The notes under the pieces were generated by a model. That model was not told the DNA's origin. It searched no databases and saw nothing but the letters and a program-made list of their open reading frames with translations. Made by a program: the position numbers and the translations under genes. Below are positions 42,858 through 51,520 of a stretch of DNA of 64,000 nt, one piece after another. The first letter of the stretch is position 1. Every line of letters starts with the position of its first letter. The DNA is from Lichenicola cladoniae (GTDB lineage Bacteria > Pseudomonadota > Alphaproteobacteria > Acetobacterales > Acetobacteraceae). The stretch lies in contig NZ_CP053708.1 in the NCBI RefSeq assembly GCF_013201075.1, positions 3,787,501-3,851,500 of the forward strand. Reading direction: 5' to 3'.

Positions 42858-45488
42858 ATGACCGTTCCCATGCGCTCCTTACGGAACGGCTTCAGGTTGA
42901 TGCAAGCGGCCGGCGGCCGATTGCCCGATCTGCCGTGGCTCCTGCTGCTGCTGGCGATGCCGGTGCTGGTGCATCTTGCCGAACTGGCCGGACTGATCTC
43001 GTCGGACCCGCTGCTGCTGGTTTCCGGGCTCGGGGTCGATGTTCCCGGCGGGGTGCTGCTGACGGGGCAGCCGGGCTGGATCGACGGCAATGCCGGCGTG
43101 ACGGTGCAGGCACTCGGACGGCTGGTGGCACGCGACTGGGCGCACGGCATCGTGCCCTGGTGGAACCCGTATTCCGGGGTGGGCGTGCCGCTGGCCGGGG
43201 AATACCAGCCGGCTGCCTTCTTCCTGCCCTGGGTGCTGCTGTTGGGGTTCCACAACGGCGTGCTGCTGCTGAAGGTGGCGCTGCAGATCGTCGCCGGGCT
43301 CGGATGCTGGGGACTTGGCCGCCGGCTCGGCTTCGTCCGGCCGGTCGCGGCGATGGGCGCCCTGCTGTTCGCGTTCAACGGCAGCTTCGCGTGGGCATCC
43401 GACGCGCCGATTCAGCCGATGGCTTTCCTGCCGCTGATCCTGCTCGGCATCGAGCAGGCGCGCGACCGTGCCGGGCGGATGGGCGGATGGGTGACGCTCG
43501 GCTTCGGGCTGGGCTGGTCGCTGCTGGCGGGATTTCCCGAAACCGCGTTCCTCGACGGGCTGCTGGCGCTGGCCTGGAGCCTGGTGCGACTGGCCGGGGA
43601 GCGCGGGAACTGGCCCGGTCTGGCAGGACGGCTGACGCTCGGCAGCGTGTTCGGGCTGCTGCTGGCAGGACCGCAACTGGTCGCCTTCATCGACTTCCTG
43701 CCCGATGCCTTCGTCGGGTCGCATGCCGGGCCGATCGCGTCGCCACTGCCCTCGGCGGGCTTCGCGATGTGGCTGATGCCCTGGCTGCATGGGACGATCC
43801 AGCTGGATCGCATCGCCGACCTCTGGTTCGGGCTCGGCGGCTACCTGGGAGCGGCGCCGGTGCTTCTCGCAGGCCTCGGGCTGGCGGCGCGAGGCGGTCG
43901 CGAGCCTGGCCTGCGCTGGATGCTGTTCGGCTGGATCGTGCTGGTGGTGGGCAAGACCGCAGAGTTGCAACCGTTCGCGGCCCTCGCCGACGCGATCCCG
44001 ATGATGGCGCATGCGGTGGTGTCACGGTACGCGACCGCGTCGGTCGAACTGGCGGTCATCCTGCTGGGCTGCTTCACGCTCGATGACTGGTGCCGAGGCC
44101 GCATCTCCAGCCGGACGCGGATCGCCATCGGGCTCACCGGCTTCTGCGTCGTCGTGGTGCTGTGCCTGATCCTGGCATGGCCGGTCAGCCGGACCCTGCC
44201 GCGCCCCGCCTGGCTGCTCTCCGTTGGCTTACTGGTCCTGGTCGCCGGAGTGCTCGCGGCGCTGCTTTCCCGACCCGCGACGCGCAAGCGGCTGGGCGGC
44301 GTGGTCCTGGTCGGGGTGATCGAGGCGCTGATCCTGTTCGCCGTGCCGCTGGCCTCGGGCCGGACCGGCGGGCGCCTGGATACCGGCACCATCGCCTTCC
44401 TGCGCGCCAATCTCGGGCTGCAGCGCTTCACGACCCTCGGCAGCGCACTGGTTCCCAACTACGGCGCCTACTGGGGCCTGGCCTCGATCAACCATAACCT
44501 GATCCCGGTGCCGCGGCACTGGTCCGACTACCTGCATCGCGCGATCGACCCGGACAGCGACCCGGTGCAGTTCTATGGCGCCGATGGCGGCAACCCTGCC
44601 GGGATCCGGCGACGGGCCGCGGCGCTCGCGCCGCGGATCGGCGCGTTGTCGGCCCTCGGCGTGCGCTACCTGCTGCAGGATCACGGACGTGACTGGCTGG
44701 CGGTTCCGGCGGTGCCGGAAGACGGTCGCACCGATGCCGGCTTCACCGGGCTCTCCGGCAGCGACGTGCTGACCGCCATGTATCCGCACGGGCCGCGATC
44801 GGCGATGCAGGTGGGGCGCGTGTCGGTCATGCTCGGCACCTTCCGGAGCCGGTCGAGCGGCCTGCTGCTGGCGACGCTTTGCAACGGCACCGAGTGCGCG
44901 CATGGCTCGGCCGACCTGGGGGCCGCCGTCGATAATGGCGCGATGCTGGTCCGGCTCGACCGGACGGTGACGCTCCGGCCGGACCAGCCGTTCCGCCTGA
45001 CCCTCACCCATCCCGATGGCGCCCGCGTCGCGATCTGGCTGTGGCAGCGGGGAGACGCCGCCCCGCCCCTCCCGCGCCTCACGCTGCAGGACGGGTTCCT
45101 GCCGATGCTGACGCTCGTGCACCAGGGCGAGGCCGCGGACATCTACGCCCTGCCCGATCCGGCGCCGTATGCGGAGGTTCGCGGACCATGCCGGCTGCGG
45201 ATCGACAGCCGGACCCGCATGGTGGCCGATTGCACGGCGCCGGCGATGCTGGTCCGCCGCGAGCTGTTCCTGCCGGGCTGGGAATTCCGGACCGGGGGCG
45301 CCTGGCAGCCGGTGCGCCGCGACGGCGAGCTGTTCCAGTCGGCAGCTTTGCCGGCGGGTCATTCCGGGATCGAGTTCTCTTATGCGCCGCCGCACGCACC
45401 GGTCGGCTGGTGTGCGCTGCTGCTGGCACTGGCCATGCTCGGCGCAAAGCTTGGCCTGTGGCTTGCACGTCGCGTTGCGCCGGTTTGA
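42858..45488 (+). CDS. Large polytopic membrane protein, YfhO/GT-C-like
   Basis: An 876-residue inner-membrane protein with about a dozen hydrophobic segments through residue 480, then a mostly soluble C-terminal half and a final helix (GWCALLLALAMLGAKLGLWL). The early segment ending WWNPYSGVGVPLAGEYQPA resembles the first periplasmic loop of YfhO-type and GT-C glycosyltransferases, where Asp/Glu bind lipid-linked sugars. A role in modifying a cell-envelope glycan is likely by architecture but the substrate is unknown. Starts at 42858, 42870 and 42897 are all in frame. It is followed by argD after 88 bases containing a bulged hairpin. Confidence 0.7.
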   Translation: MTVPMRSLRNGFRLMQAAGGRLPDLPWLLLLLAMPVLVHLAELAGLISSDPLLLVSGLGVDVPGGVLLTGQPGWIDGNAGVTVQALGRLVARDWAHGIVPWWNPYSGVGVPLAGEYQPAAFFLPWVLLLGFHNGVLLLKVALQIVAGLGCWGLGRRLGFVRPVAAMGALLFAFNGSFAWASDAPIQPMAFLPLILLGIEQARDRAGRMGGWVTLGFGLGWSLLAGFPETAFLDGLLALAWSLVRLAGERGNWPGLAGRLTLGSVFGLLLAGPQLVAFIDFLPDAFVGSHAGPIASPLPSAGFAMWLMPWLHGTIQLDRIADLWFGLGGYLGAAPVLLAGLGLAARGGREPGLRWMLFGWIVLVVGKTAELQPFAALADAIPMMAHAVVSRYATASVELAVILLGCFTLDDWCRGRISSRTRIAIGLTGFCVVVVLCLILAWPVSRTLPRPAWLLSVGLLVLVAGVLAALLSRPATRKRLGGVVLVGVIEALILFAVPLASGRTGGRLDTGTIAFLRANLGLQRFTTLGSALVPNYGAYWGLASINHNLIPVPRHWSDYLHRAIDPDSDPVQFYGADGGNPAGIRRRAAALAPRIGALSALGVRYLLQDHGRDWLAVPAVPEDGRTDAGFTGLSGSDVLTAMYPHGPRSAMQVGRVSVMLGTFRSRSSGLLLATLCNGTECAHGSADLGAAVDNGAMLVRLDRTVTLRPDQPFRLTLTHPDGARVAIWLWQRGDAAPPLPRLTLQDGFLPMLTLVHQGEAADIYALPDPAPYAEVRGPCRLRIDSRTRMVADCTAPAMLVRRELFLPGWEFRTGGAWQPVRRDGELFQSAALPAGHSGIEFSYAPPHAPVGWCALLLALAMLGAKLGLWLARRVAPV

Positions 45489-45576
45489 CTTGGTTTTGAA
45501 CGGCGCCGCATTCTCCGGCGTTCAACCCTCCTCAACCCCCCGCTGCAATGCCCCAAAAGGCCGAGAAAGCCTGACG

Positions 45577-46794
45577 ATGATCCCTTCGCTGATGCCCACC
45601 TACAACCGTGCCGACCTCGCTTTCGAGCGTGGCGACGGCGTCTGGCTGTACACGTCGGATCAACGACGATTCCTCGATTTCGGCGCCGGGATCGCCACCT
45701 CCTCGCTCGGCCATAACTATCCGCACCTGGTTGCCGCGATCGCGGAACAGGCGGGCAAGGTGATGCATGTCTCGAACCTGTATCGCGTGCCGCAGGCGGA
45801 GCGGCTGGCGGCGCGGCTGGTCGCGGCGTCGTTCGCCGACAGCGTGTTCTTCTGCAACTCGGGCGCGGAGGCGAACGAGGGCATGGTGAAGATGATGCGC
45901 CGGGCGCAGGCCGCCACCGGCCATCCGGAACGCACCGGCATCATCTGCTTCGACGGCGCGTTCCACGGACGCACGCTGGCGATGCTGTCCGCCACCGGCA
46001 ATGCCAAATACCTGTCCGGATTCGGCGAGCCGGCACCCGGCTTCGACCACGTGCCGTTCGGCAACATGAACGCGTTGCGCAACGCGATCGGCCCGACCAC
46101 CGCCGGCATCATGATCGAGCCGATCCAGGGCGAGAGCGGGGTGAATTCCGCCGACGTCCGCTTCATGCGCGACCTGCGCGCAGCCTGCGACGAGTTCGGC
46201 CTGCTGCTCGGGCTGGACGAGGTCCAGTGCGGCATGGGCCGGACCGGGCGGCTGTTCGCGCACGAATGGGCCGGGATCAGCCCGGATGTGGTCTCGACCG
46301 CCAAGGGTATCGGCGGCGGCTTTCCGCTCGGCGCGATCCTGGCGACCGAGGCGGTGGCCAAGCACCTCACGCCCGGTTCGCATGGCACCACGTTCGGCGG
46401 CAACCCGCTCGCCTGCGCCGCCGGCAACGCGGTGCTGGACGTTATGTTGGCACCGGGATTCCTGGCCCAGGTCGAGGCACGCGGCCGCACGCTGCATGCG
46501 GCGCTCGAGCGTCTGGTGACGGCACGGCCGGACCTGTTCGAGGGCGTGCGCGGCCACGAGAGCACCGGCGGGCTGATGCTCGGCCTGAAATGCCGGTTCC
46601 CGGTGTCGCAGCTGCAGGCGGCGGCGCTGCAGGAGGAACTGCTGGTGGTGGTCGCCGCGGATGACGTGCTGCGGGTGATTCCGCCGCTGATCGTCAACGA
46701 CGCCGAGTGCCTGGAAGCGGTGGAGCGACTGGCGCGTGCAGCCGATCGCATCGTCCTGGCGGCGCCGCTACTGCACGCGGTCGCTGCGCAATGA
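45577..46794 (+). CDS. argD: Acetylornithine aminotransferase
   Basis: PLP aminotransferase making N-acetylornithine in arginine synthesis, 405 residues. Conserved class III features are visible: [34 protein letters not shown], the cofactor motif [19 protein letters not shown] and the PLP lysine in [15 protein letters not shown] (about residue 243), followed by [15 protein letters not shown]. Its stop overlaps the ATG of argF, so the two are coupled. The enzyme may also serve in lysine synthesis, as in other bacteria. Confidence 0.93.
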   Translation: MIPSLMPTYNRADLAFERGDGVWLYTSDQRRFLDFGAGIATSSLGHNYPHLVAAIAEQAGKVMHVSNLYRVPQAERLAARLVAASFADSVFFCNSGAEANEGMVKMMRRAQAATGHPERTGIICFDGAFHGRTLAMLSATGNAKYLSGFGEPAPGFDHVPFGNMNALRNAIGPTTAGIMIEPIQGESGVNSADVRFMRDLRAACDEFGLLLGLDEVQCGMGRTGRLFAHEWAGISPDVVSTAKGIGGGFPLGAILATEAVAKHLTPGSHGTTFGGNPLACAAGNAVLDVMLAPGFLAQVEARGRTLHAALERLVTARPDLFEGVRGHESTGGLMLGLKCRFPVSQLQAAALQEELLVVVAADDVLRVIPPLIVNDAECLEAVERLARAADRIVLAAPLLHAVAAQ

Positions 46795-47855
46795 GTGCTG
46801 TGCTGGACGATCTGGCGAGGCACGAGATCGCGGCGCCGGCGGGTGCGCCGGATACCGGGGCGCTTCGCCACTTCCTCGACCTGCGCGACATTCCCGCCGA
46901 GGTGTTGCGCGAGATCATCGACGTCGCCAAGGCGATGAAGCTGTCCAGGCGCGGCAAGCGCCTGGCGGATCCACGCAGGCCGCTGGCCGGGCTGACGCTC
47001 GGACTGATGCTGGAAAAGCCGTCGACCCGCACCCGCGTGTCGTTCGAGGTCGCCATGCGCCAGCTCGGCGGCGACGTGGTGGTGCTGAGCCCGCGCGACA
47101 TGCAGCTTGGGCGCGGGGAAAGCATCGCCGATACGGCCCGCGTGCTGTCGCGCTTCCTCGACGTGCTGGTCGTGCGTACGGACGGTGCCGCCACGCTGCG
47201 CGAGCTGGTGGCTCATGCGAGTATTCCGGTGATCAACGGACTGACCAGCACCTCGCATCCAGCGCAGCTGCTAGCCGACATCCTGACCTTCGAGGAACAT
47301 CGCGGACCGATCGCCGGCCGGGTCGTGGCCTGGTGTGGCGACGGCAACAACGTCGCCACCAGCTGGATCGAGGCGGCGATCCGGTTCGGCTTCACCCTGC
47401 GGCTGGCGACGCCACCGGAAATGGCGCCGAATTCGGAGGTGCTGGCCTGGGCGGAGCGTGAGACGGCGCGAAATCCGGGGTCGGGCCGGATCGAGCTGGT
47501 GCACGACGTACAGTCTGCCGTCAGGGGCGCGGACTGTGTCGTTACGGACACGTGGACGAGCATGTCCGACGATCCGACCGAGAATCGGCATATGCATCTC
47601 GAAGCCTATCGGGTCGATGCCGCGTTGATGGAGCAGGCAAAGCCGGACGCATTGTTCATGCATTGCCTGCCGGCGCACCGCGGCGAGGAAGTGACCGACG
47701 AGGTGATCGAGGGACGGTGGTCCGTGGTGTTCGACGAGGCCGAAAATCGGATGCACGCGCAGAAGGCGCTGCTTGCGTGGGTCCTGGGCGGTCCCGACTG
47801 GGCTGCGATCGGACAGGACGGCGACCACCATGATGTGGTGAGGCAGAGCCGATGA
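46791..47855 (+). CDS. argF: Ornithine carbamoyltransferase
   Basis: Forms citrulline from ornithine and carbamoyl phosphate, 354 residues. The carbamoyl-phosphate loop is [12 protein letters not shown], and later motifs are the substrate-binding [11 protein letters not shown] and DTWTSMSDD. About 25 residues precede the usual start ([15 protein letters not shown]). The ATG overlaps the argD stop (ATGA) and the stop overlaps the next small gene (ATGA), giving a three-gene coupled run. Confidence 0.96.
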   Translation: MSAVLDDLARHEIAAPAGAPDTGALRHFLDLRDIPAEVLREIIDVAKAMKLSRRGKRLADPRRPLAGLTLGLMLEKPSTRTRVSFEVAMRQLGGDVVVLSPRDMQLGRGESIADTARVLSRFLDVLVVRTDGAATLRELVAHASIPVINGLTSTSHPAQLLADILTFEEHRGPIAGRVVAWCGDGNNVATSWIEAAIRFGFTLRLATPPEMAPNSEVLAWAERETARNPGSGRIELVHDVQSAVRGADCVVTDTWTSMSDDPTENRHMHLEAYRVDAALMEQAKPDALFMHCLPAHRGEEVTDEVIEGRWSVVFDEAENRMHAQKALLAWVLGGPDWAAIGQDGDHHDVVRQSR

Positions 47856-48169
47856 CAGGCATGAGCGACGATCCCCAGAGCCCGTCCAGCACCGAGGACG
47901 TACCGTCGGCGCCGGGCTGGGTGGAACAAAGCGTCGAGGAGATATTCTCGACGCTGCGACAGGGGCCCAACACCAACAAGCTGCGCAATGCGTATCTCGA
48001 CTGCCTGGCCTCGACCCGCAGCCCCGAGGATATAGACGCGGCGCACGATCGCTGCCGGCAGAGCCTGATCAAGGCCCTGCGCGAGCAGGAGAAAGTCGGG
48101 GGGCAGGCTTTGGCGGCGCTGGAGCTGAAGCTCGAGGCGCTGGAAGCTGCGATTTCCGAGCGGGTGTAG
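47852..48169 (+). CDS. Small protein of unknown function between argF and hslO
   Basis: A 105-residue soluble acidic protein with no signal or membrane segment. The sequence is largely helical in character ([44 protein letters not shown]), with a possible short coiled coil at the C terminus. The ATG overlaps the argF stop; a second ATG at 47861 is in frame. The tight coupling argues that it is a real gene. I do not recognise a family, and no function is assigned. Confidence 0.65.
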   Translation: MTGMSDDPQSPSSTEDVPSAPGWVEQSVEEIFSTLRQGPNTNKLRNAYLDCLASTRSPEDIDAAHDRCRQSLIKALREQEKVGGQALAALELKLEALEAAISERV

Positions 48170-48234
48170 TTCGCGAGGCGCCGCATCGGTTGCCAGTGCT
48201 GGCGGACCGGGGAGCGCCGCACTATTTTGGCTTC

Positions 48235-49221
48235 ATGGTCGATACCCCCGCTTTTCTTGATCCGAACCGCCCGGACGTGCCCGATATCGTGGTGCCGCGC
48301 GGACTGACGCCGTTCTTCCTGCCGAACCGCCCGGTTCGCGGCCGGCTGGTGCAACTCGGCATCCTCGCCGACGCCCTGATCCGCCGGCACGACAACCCGC
48401 CGCCGGTCAGCAAGCTCGCCGGCGAGGCACTGGCGCTGGTGGCCGGTCTCGCATCCGCCCTCAAGTTCCGCGGCTCGTTCAGCCTGCAGGCCAAGGGCGA
48501 CGGCCCGGTTTCCATGCTGCTGGCCGACTGTACCGATTCCGGCGCCCTGCGCTTCCATGCCCGCGTCGACCAGGAGCGCATGTCGGCGCTGCTCGATGCC
48601 GATCCGGCACCGACCGCCTATGCGCTGCTTGGCAGTGGCTACCTGGCTTTCAGCGTCGACCAGGGTCCGGACATGGAACGCCACCAGGGCATCGTGTCGA
48701 TCGAGGGCGAGACGCTGGGCGCGATGGCCGGCCATTATTTCGAAACCAGCGAACAGCACGAGTGCTGGGTGCGGCTGGCCTGTCGCCGGACGTCGAACGG
48801 CTGGCGCGCCGCGGCACTGGTTCTGGAACGGATCGCGGCGGACGGCGGCATCGAGCTGAACCGCGAACTCGACAATGCGGTGCTGGACGCCGAGCGTATC
48901 CCGCATGACGGCACCGATGCGGATGCCTGGAACACCGCGGTCATCCTGGCATCGACCCTCGGCGAGGAGGAACTGCTCGACGAGACGCTGAGCTCGGAGC
49001 AACTGCTCGAGCGGCTTTTCCTGACCGAAGGGGTGGCGATCGACCGGCCCCGGGCGCTGGCCTACGGCTGCCGGTGCTCGCGTGCGAAACTCGCGGGCAT
49101 CCTCGAAACCTTCCCGGCGCCCGACCTGGACGACATGCAGCTCGAGGGCGACATCATCATGACCTGCGAGTTCTGCAACATCGATTTCCGCTTTCCCCGG
49201 GAGACGGTGCACGGCAGCTGA
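48235..49221 (+). CDS. hslO: Redox-regulated chaperone Hsp33
   Basis: Holdase chaperone activated by oxidation through a C-terminal zinc switch. The 328-residue product has the four zinc cysteines in YGCRCSRAK (about residue 279) and TCEFCNIDF (about 311), and the N-terminal substrate-binding fold with KFRGSFSLQAKGDGPVSML. ATG 48235 is used; a TTG at 48190 is possible but would add residues without similarity. It sits 65 bases after the small gene that follows argF. Confidence 0.93.
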   Translation: MVDTPAFLDPNRPDVPDIVVPRGLTPFFLPNRPVRGRLVQLGILADALIRRHDNPPPVSKLAGEALALVAGLASALKFRGSFSLQAKGDGPVSMLLADCTDSGALRFHARVDQERMSALLDADPAPTAYALLGSGYLAFSVDQGPDMERHQGIVSIEGETLGAMAGHYFETSEQHECWVRLACRRTSNGWRAAALVLERIAADGGIELNRELDNAVLDAERIPHDGTDADAWNTAVILASTLGEEELLDETLSSEQLLERLFLTEGVAIDRPRALAYGCRCSRAKLAGILETFPAPDLDDMQLEGDIIMTCEFCNIDFRFPRETVHGS

Positions 49222-49304
49222 GGCGATCGGCGGGTCTCTCCGCTTGTCGCGAGAGCCGTTGCTTTGTAGTTTCGAAACGACAGTCTTCTGCTGGAGGTCC
49301 CCAC

Positions 49305-50426
49305 GTGCCTATTTGGCCGGTCTCGTTTGTTGACGGCAGCGTTCAGGTGGCCGACGCCGATGGCGCGTTCTATCCGATCACGATGAGCGGTGCGCCGGTA
49401 CCGGACTTCAACGCGGGCTGGAGCGCACGCGGCCTGCAGACCGGCCTGCCGCCGTTCCACATCCTCGAACTCGTGCATGCGGACCATCCGGGCACCTACT
49501 GGATGCTCGACTCCGCGCTCGATTTCCGCTCCAACGCCGCCAACCTTTTGGCCGGGGCGCAGCGCGACCTGTTCCTGCAGCATGTCGGGCCATTGGTGCA
49601 GAACCTGTTCGACGAGGCGGTCAAGGCACCGCATGCGGCGGTCCCGTCGGCGTCGCAGTCGTTCGAAGGGTTTCTCCCCGAGAACGTGCACAACCTGATC
49701 GCGGCAGTGGTCCCGACCACCCCCGGCCGGCCGGACGTCGTTTCGGTGGCATCGCTGGGCGAGGTCGGCACCGGCTACACCCATGCCGGGTTCACCTTCC
49801 CCGCTGCCCATGTCGAGCAGATCCTGCAGAGCCCGCCTGCATCGTCGCCACAGATCTCGGTGCCATCGCCGCTGGACGGGACCGCACTGGCTTCGCAGGA
49901 ACGACTGGAGCTGCCCGGCCATACCGCCTTCCGTTTCCTGGATCGCGAGAGCGGCCTTGTGTTCTATCTCCTGGTCGGCGAGGGATCCGGCGACCGGCAC
50001 CTGTACGTGCCGTCCGCATCCATCGTGTTGACCAGCGGCCCGGCCACGACGGCGCACGATCCGCTGACGCTGCTGCTGGTCTATTACGCGACCAACACGA
50101 ACCGCGCCGTCATGTTGCCGGAGGCCGAAGGTCTCGAGCCCGGCCTGGTGCATATCGTGCCGCCGCCGCGGACCGGCCTGGACGAACCACCGGCCCGGAC
50201 ACCGGAACCGGCACGAGCCGCAGCCCCCGCCGCATCGCGCGACGATGAGCGGGTCCTCCAGACTGCCTATGCGACCCGGGCGGCGGTCGCCGAACCACTC
50301 TCGGCATCGCCACGGACCCCGCCTCCGGTCGCACCGGTACGGACGGCCAGCCCGGAAGCTTCCTTGTCACCGCCCGCGTCATCGCAGAACTGGTGGCAGC
50401 GCCTGCTGGGGTTGGGGAACAACTGA
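49305..50426 (+). CDS. Protein of unknown function with Pro/Ala-rich tail
   Basis: A 373-residue protein without a signal peptide. Residues 1-270 look like a folded beta-rich region (MPIWPVSFVDGSVQVADADG, then HILELVHADHPGTYWML and LVFYLLVGEGSGDRHLYV). Residues 280-360 are low-complexity Pro/Ala/Thr, and the end is QNWWQRLLGLGNN, an amphipathic C-terminal peptide. A GTG start has an excellent site, GGAGG, 7 bases upstream. The stop overlaps the ATG of the following lipoprotein gene (TGATG), so the two are coupled. No family recognised. Confidence 0.65.
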   Translation: MPIWPVSFVDGSVQVADADGAFYPITMSGAPVPDFNAGWSARGLQTGLPPFHILELVHADHPGTYWMLDSALDFRSNAANLLAGAQRDLFLQHVGPLVQNLFDEAVKAPHAAVPSASQSFEGFLPENVHNLIAAVVPTTPGRPDVVSVASLGEVGTGYTHAGFTFPAAHVEQILQSPPASSPQISVPSPLDGTALASQERLELPGHTAFRFLDRESGLVFYLLVGEGSGDRHLYVPSASIVLTSGPATTAHDPLTLLLVYYATNTNRAVMLPEAEGLEPGLVHIVPPPRTGLDEPPARTPEPARAAAPAASRDDERVLQTAYATRAAVAEPLSASPRTPPPVAPVRTASPEASLSPPASSQNWWQRLLGLGNN

Positions 50427-51520
50427 TGGACCTGTTGGCAATGCGGCGGCCGCGCGACAGCTCTCTGCGGCTGTGCCTCGGCCTGACCAGCCTGACCGCG
50501 ATCATGCTGCTGGCCGGATGCGGCGGCGACAGTCGCTCCGAGCCGGTGTTCAAGCAGCCGAGCTACACCTACCTGACCCCGTTGCGGATCAATGTCGGAC
50601 AGATCCAGGTCGAGGATCATGTCCCGCCGCCGACCGGCCCGAACGATCTCGGTCCGAGTTCGCCGGTGTCCCCGGACCAGGCGCTCAAGCAGATGGCGCA
50701 GGACCGCTTGGTCGCCGCGGGCAGTTCCGGCACGGCGGTCTTCACGATCGACCAGGCCTCCATCACCGGGCAGCCGGGCGGAGCCCTGGATGGCGCGATG
50801 GCCGTGCATCTGGACATCGTCAGCAACGGCGGCGGCCATGCCGGCTATGCCGAGGCGCACGTGTCCCGGCAGTTCGTGCCCGGCTCGAACTCCGACAATG
50901 ATGGGGTCAAGGCCGAACTCTACAACCTGACCACGCAGATGATGCAGGACATGAACGTCGAGTTCGAGTTCCAGCTGCGGCGGACCCTCGGCGACTGGAT
51001 GCTCGATGCCTCCGGCGCACCGGTAGCCGCCTCTGTCGAGCAGCAATCGCTGACCGGGCCCGGTGCCTCGCCGGCATCCGCACCTGCGAACCAGCCCAGC
51101 TCGATGATGCCGCCCGCATCCGTGGGAGCACCGATGCAACTTGCGCCGCCGCCGGGTGCGATCCCGGCTGGCCAGCCGTTGCCGCAGGGCCCCGTGCCGG
51201 GTGCGCCGGCGTCTACCGGTCCGGATGCGGTCGACCCCACGGCAGCGCCGGGGCCGATCCAGCTATCGCCGCCGCCGAGCTTCCTGCAGGCGCCGCCCGG
51301 TGCGTCATCGCCTGTCGCGCCGTCTTCCAATGCCGCACCTGCGCCCACGAACCTGGCGCCAGCCGGCTATCCGGTGCCGCCGGGCTATCATCCGGGAAGC
51401 CAGGGCACCGACGGGCCGACCTCGCTGGCTCCGGCGCCGTCGCCTGCCTATCCGACCCCGCCCGGTTATCACCCAACCAGCAGCACCGCGGACCAGCCGC
51501 CGACCGGCTCGGGCTACTGA
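50426..51520 (+). CDS. Lipoprotein with Pro-rich repeat tail, unknown
   Basis: A 364-residue predicted lipoprotein: a long N region (about 20 residues), a hydrophobic core and lipobox LAGC. Residues 45-200 form a plausible globular domain containing YLTPLRINVGQIQVEDHVPP and EFQLRRTLGDWMLDASG, reminiscent of small outer-membrane accessory lipoproteins. The remainder is Pro/Ala/Ser rich and contains two near-identical units, YPVPPGYHPGS (about residue 315) and YPTPPGYHPTS (about 342). The ATG overlaps the preceding stop. Its own stop overlaps the convergent DsbD-like gene by 7 bases. Confidence 0.7.
   Translation: MDLLAMRRPRDSSLRLCLGLTSLTAIMLLAGCGGDSRSEPVFKQPSYTYLTPLRINVGQIQVEDHVPPPTGPNDLGPSSPVSPDQALKQMAQDRLVAAGSSGTAVFTIDQASITGQPGGALDGAMAVHLDIVSNGGGHAGYAEAHVSRQFVPGSNSDNDGVKAELYNLTTQMMQDMNVEFEFQLRRTLGDWMLDASGAPVAASVEQQSLTGPGASPASAPANQPSSMMPPASVGAPMQLAPPPGAIPAGQPLPQGPVPGAPASTGPDAVDPTAAPGPIQLSPPPSFLQAPPGASSPVAPSSNAAPAPTNLAPAGYPVPPGYHPGSQGTDGPTSLAPAPSPAYPTPPGYHPTSSTADQPPTGSGY

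Noticed and set aside
45489-45576. Intrinsic terminator after the large membrane protein gene
   Set aside because: TTGAACG/CGTTCAA pairs, but the stem is broken by a three-base bulge and no T run follows. It could be a weak structure but is not listed as a terminator.
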